From assembly GCF_012676905.1 (NCBI RefSeq), contig NZ_CP051428.1:2132001-2196000 (forward strand): a stretch of DNA of 64,000 nucleotides. Direction: 5' to 3'. Below the pieces are notes generated by a model that had not been told where the DNA came from, did not search any database, and saw nothing but the letters and a program-made list of their open reading frames with translations. This DNA is from Paenibacillus albicereus. Its GTDB lineage: Bacteria > Bacillota > Bacilli > Paenibacillales > Paenibacillaceae. Position numbers and translations under genes: made by a program. Positions 61,594 through 64,000 of the stretch are shown one piece after another; position 1 is the first letter of the stretch; each line of letters begins with the position of its first letter.

Positions 61594-61636
61594 AGCCTGT
61601 GCTTCAAGGTCGGTTGACCTTGGACGCAGGCTTTTT
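61594..61636 (+). terminator. intrinsic terminator
   Basis: AGCCTGTGCTTCAAGGTC pairs with GACCTTGGACGCAGGCT around a 4-base loop and is followed by T5. Confidence 0.85.
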
Positions 61637-61640
61637 GCTT

Positions 61641-61850
61641 TGCGCGAGCCTAGCGGAGACGCAAGGCTGCGGGACAAGCAATGGCTGCGCCAGCCGAGCC
61701 GGAGATGCAAGCCTGCGGGACAAGCAATCGCTATGTGAGCCGAGCCGGAGAAGCAAGGCTGTGGGACAAGCAATCGCTGCGCGAGCCGAGCCGGAGACGC
61801 AAGGCTGCGGGACAAGCTATCGCTGCGCGAGCCGAGCCTTTCTCCGATTC
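61641..61850. repeat. 46-bp minisatellite, four copies
   Basis: GGGACAAGC recurs at 61671, 61717, 61763 and 61809, an exact 46-bp period, within units reading CGAGCCGGAGACGCAAGGCT. The stretch 61851-62139 after it has no gene; it holds only a 9-bp inverted repeat at 62005-62030. Confidence 0.92.
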
Positions 61851-62139
61851 CACTGGAAGCCGGATGCCCCGATTTCCCGACCTCCTATGCGGAGGCCATC
61901 CGTCTTCCAAGAGGACCGCTGCCGCTTCTTCGAAAGGCATCGGCTCGCTCCGCTTCGCCTTGTCGCTGCCCTTCTCCATCCCCTTTTTTATTTAAAGGGG
62001 TGGACCGTCTCCCGTATAACGGGGAGACGGCAGGCATGCTTTCTCTCCAGCATCTTAATCTCGACGGAGAGATAGAATCAGAGCCGCCGTCTCGACTCTC
62101 ATGGCATAAATACTAGCTCGAAAAAGGTCAGCCGAACAT

Positions 62140-62840
62140 ACAGTTGCGCGGAAAAACCGAGTAACTCTAGAGTGAGGACGTCAGAGTGAGGGGAGTTGCG
62201 CGGAAAAACCGAGTAACTCTGGTGTGTGGGCGTGAGAAAGAGGGAGTTGCGCGGAAAAACCGAGTACTCTGGTGGAAGGACGTGAGAGAGCGGGAATTGG
62301 GCGGAAAAACCGAGTAACCTGGTGTGTGGCGTGAGAGAAAGGAAGCTGCGCGGAAAAACCGAGTAACTCTGGTGTGTGGGCGTCAGAGTGAAGGGAGTTG
62401 CGCGGAAAAACCGAGTATCTCTAGTGTGTGGGCGTCAGAGTGAGGGGAGTTAGGCGGAAAAACCGAGTAACTCTGGTGTGTGGGCGTGAGAAAGAGGGAG
62501 TTGCGCGGAAAAACCGAGTAACTCTGGTGGGAGGACAGTGAGAGAGCGGGAATTGGGCGGAAAAACCGAGTAACTCTGGGTGTGGGCGTGAGAGAAAGGA
62601 AGCTGCGCGGAAAAACCGAGTAACTCTGGTGCGCGGACGTCAGAGTGAGAGGAAATGCACGGAAAAACCGAGTAACTCTGGTGTGTGGGCGTGAGAGAGA
62701 GGGAGTTGCGCGGAAAAACCGAGTAACTCTAGTGTGTGGGCGTCACAGTGAGGAATTGCAACGATAGCCCGAGTAACTCTAGTGCGCGGACGTGAGAGCG
62801 AGGAGTGGCGTAGTATGGGGAGTCAGAGCGAGGGAGTTGC
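62140..62840. repeat. about 51-bp minisatellite, 12 copies plus decayed units
   Basis: GCGGAAAAACCGAGTA recurs at 62148, 62200, 62251, 62301, 62350, 62402, 62454, 62505, 62557, 62607, 62659 and 62710 (intervals 49-52 bp), followed by one or two decayed units. The sequence between cores is also conserved. A higher-order unit is visible: three successive variants near 62230-62350 recur as a block about 255 bp later near 62485-62605. Confidence 0.95.
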
Positions 62841-62871
62841 GGGGCCAGAAGAAAGCATGGACGTTCCTAAC

Positions 62872-62917
62872 AAAAAGAGACGGGTTTACGCCTAGGGAGC
62901 GTAGACCCGTCTCTTTT
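62872..62917. terminator. bidirectional terminator-like hairpin
   Basis: AAAAGAGACGGGTTTACGC pairs with GCGTAGACCCGTCTCTTTT (one mismatch) around a 7-base loop; A4 and T4 lie at the base of the stem. Confidence 0.75.
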
Positions 62918-63180
62918 CAATTGGGTTGATAACTGCTCTGCAAGCCTTCGGCTCCTTAGCCCGACTGCAAAAAGCTTTGTTCACCGAAGCGGCCCGCGAA
63001 GAGGTCCATCTTGCTGGCACCGCATCTGCCGCGAAGCGCAGCAACTGGATGGAACCCGAAGCGAAGCGGGGCGGGGAACTCGTGGAGAAGCGTCAGCGGT
63101 TCCCTTGGAGGCCGGATTCCACCCCTGTCGGGGATTGGCATCAAAGGAATCTGGACTCCAGGGAGATCGGAACGAGTCAC

Positions 63181-63385
63181 CGCCACGCGAAGAACTGCGG
63201 GTCCAGCCTTTCATTTGCAGCTCCTCGCCACGCGAAGAACTGCGGTCCAGCCTTTCGGTTGCAGCTCCTCGCCACGCGAAGAACTGCGGTCCAGCCTTTC
63301 GGTTGCAGCTTCTCGCCACGTGAAGAACTAAGGGTCCAGCCTTTCGGTTGCAGCTTCTCGCCACGCGAAGCCATGCGGTTGCAGC
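63181..63385. repeat. 44/45-bp minisatellite, four copies and a partial fifth
   Basis: CGCCACG recurs at 63181, 63226, 63270, 63314 and 63359 in units CGCCACGCGAAGAACTGCGG plus TCCAGCCTTTCGGTTGCAGC. Open frames on both strands across it are artefacts of the repeat. No gene was seen in 62918-63180. Confidence 0.92.
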
Positions 63386-63457
63386 CCCCGCCGTGCCGAT
63401 CGGTTCCGTACCGACGACGCCAACGCGGTCACGATTCGGCTCCGGCTAGCAGCCCCG

Positions 63458-64000
63458 TCAGCCTTGCTCCTCGGCCGGGCCGCCGGCGAAGTCCGGCACG
63501 GAGACGCTTACCTCGGCACGCTGCTCGGCCGAGCGGAGCACGCCGTCGATGATCGCCTGCTGGATGAGGATCTGCTCGCCGGGAATCGGCGCTCCGCGTC
63601 CTTCCCGGATCGCGTCGACGAAGTCGCGGACCTTTTCGCGGAACAGGTCGATCGCATGCTCGACGAGCGGCACCTGCGTCATCGTCTGGCCGCCCATGAA
63701 GTCATGGAACATCTGAATGCTGCCGACCTTGCCGTCCCAGACGCCGGACCAGTTGCCCTGGCCGAACGGCGTGATCTTGAGTCCCGCATCCGTGCCGAGG
63801 AAGTTGGTCGTGCCGAGCGAGTCGAGGTGCATCGCCCAGCTGATCTTGAAATGCAGCGTCAAATCGCCCTCGAAGCGGATGAGCGCCGTGCCGAAGTCCT
63901 CGACGTCGAAGCGGTCCGCCTCCGGATGATAGATCGGGTTGCGGCCGAAATGGTTGAACGTGCTTGCCGAAACGGTCAGCGGCTTCGGATAGTCGAGGGC
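63458..64000 (-). CDS. Gfo/Idh/MocA family oxidoreductase, C-terminal part (5' end beyond window)
   Basis: 181 codons visible, open to the window edge. The sequence (FNHFGRNPIYHPEADRFDVE, DFGTALIRFEGDLTLHFKIS, WAMHLDSLGTTNFLGTDAGL, VPLVEHAIDLFREKVRDFVD, AIREGRGAPIPGEQILIQQA) is the C-terminal alpha/beta substrate domain of Gfo/Idh/MocA NAD(P)-dependent sugar or inositol dehydrogenases. The Rossmann half and active-site Lys are outside the window, so substrate is unknown. Confidence 0.9.
   Translation of the reverse strand, partial: ALDYPKPLTVSASTFNHFGRNPIYHPEADRFDVEDFGTALIRFEGDLTLHFKISWAMHLDSLGTTNFLGTDAGLKITPFGQGNWSGVWDGKVGSIQMFHDFMGGQTMTQVPLVEHAIDLFREKVRDFVDAIREGRGAPIPGEQILIQQAIIDGVLRSAEQRAEVSVSVPDFAGGPAEEQG

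Noticed and set aside
62140-62840. CRISPR array
   Set aside because: Copies recur every 49-52 bp, but the intervening sequence is also conserved between units, and no cas genes are present; it is a minisatellite.
62926-63552. 208-codon plus-strand frame across the 63.2-kb repeats
   Set aside because: Frame arises from the 44/45-bp repeat and runs into the real oxidoreductase gene on the other strand; no initiation signal.

Overview
The window looks like a chromosome segment of a high-GC, spore-forming member of the Paenibacillaceae, most likely Paenibacillus or a close relative. The evidence is a gerP spore-coat operon, a YjcZ-type small spore protein, a giant collagen-like (Gly-X-Thr) protein of the exosporium type, a PBSX-like phage-tail cluster, a glgBCDA operon, and frequent TTG/GTG starts behind strong AGGAGG ribosome-binding sites. 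No rRNA, tRNA, insertion sequence or CRISPR array was recognised.

Layout. 1-19.7 kb: the end of a potassium-transport kdp locus (kdpB tail, kdpC), then an unusual KdpD that is split in two. A kinase-less protein with two tandem KdpD sensor/Usp modules (730-3084) is separated from the membrane/kinase half (17430-18959) and kdpE (18956-19681) by 14 kb. That interval holds a SWIM/SNF2 helicase, a 7.1-kb collagen-like gene on the minus strand, a divergent glycosyltransferase, an NlpC/P60 hydrolase and a barnase-barstar-barnase cluster. 19.8-21 kb: a second secreted-nuclease/inhibitor pair, NucB with a ComJ/Nin-like inhibitor.

21.2-37.7 kb: a contractile phage-tail module (sheath, tube, frameshifted tail chaperone, tape measure, LysM and baseplate proteins, fibre, cysteine peptidase) with no capsid, portal, terminase or integrase. 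This is the architecture of a tailocin (phage-tail-like bacteriocin). A convergent histidine kinase/response regulator pair precedes it and a hybrid kinase follows it. A canonical A AAA AAC slippery heptamer sits in frame at the end of the chaperone gene, with a 61-codon minus-one extension behind it.

38-45 kb: M29 aminopeptidase, GNAT acetyltransferase, a membrane-anchored alpha/beta hydrolase, a DsbA/DsbB (BdbD/BdbC) disulfide pair and a putative nuclease-fold/winged-helix protein. 45-46.4 kb: non-coding, with two minisatellites and a symmetric repeat element, leading into a cre-bearing glg promoter. 46.4-54.3 kb: glgB-glgC-glgD-glgA and a GH15 glucoamylase-like gene, all overlapping or tightly spaced. 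54.3-58.3 kb: yjcZ-like gene and gerPA-PB-PC-PD-PE behind a good SigK-type promoter; GerPC is greatly enlarged. 58.3-61.6 kb: Hsp20-like protein, two small membrane proteins and a copper-amine-oxidase-N/PKD exported protein. 61.6-63.4 kb: three further minisatellite arrays. 63.5-64 kb: the 3' end of a Gfo/Idh/MocA oxidoreductase.

Recurring themes are secreted toxins paired with inhibitors, spore-surface proteins, and intergenic minisatellites of five unrelated families. Start codons were chosen by reading ribosome-binding sites; all homology statements are from recognition of motifs, not from searches.
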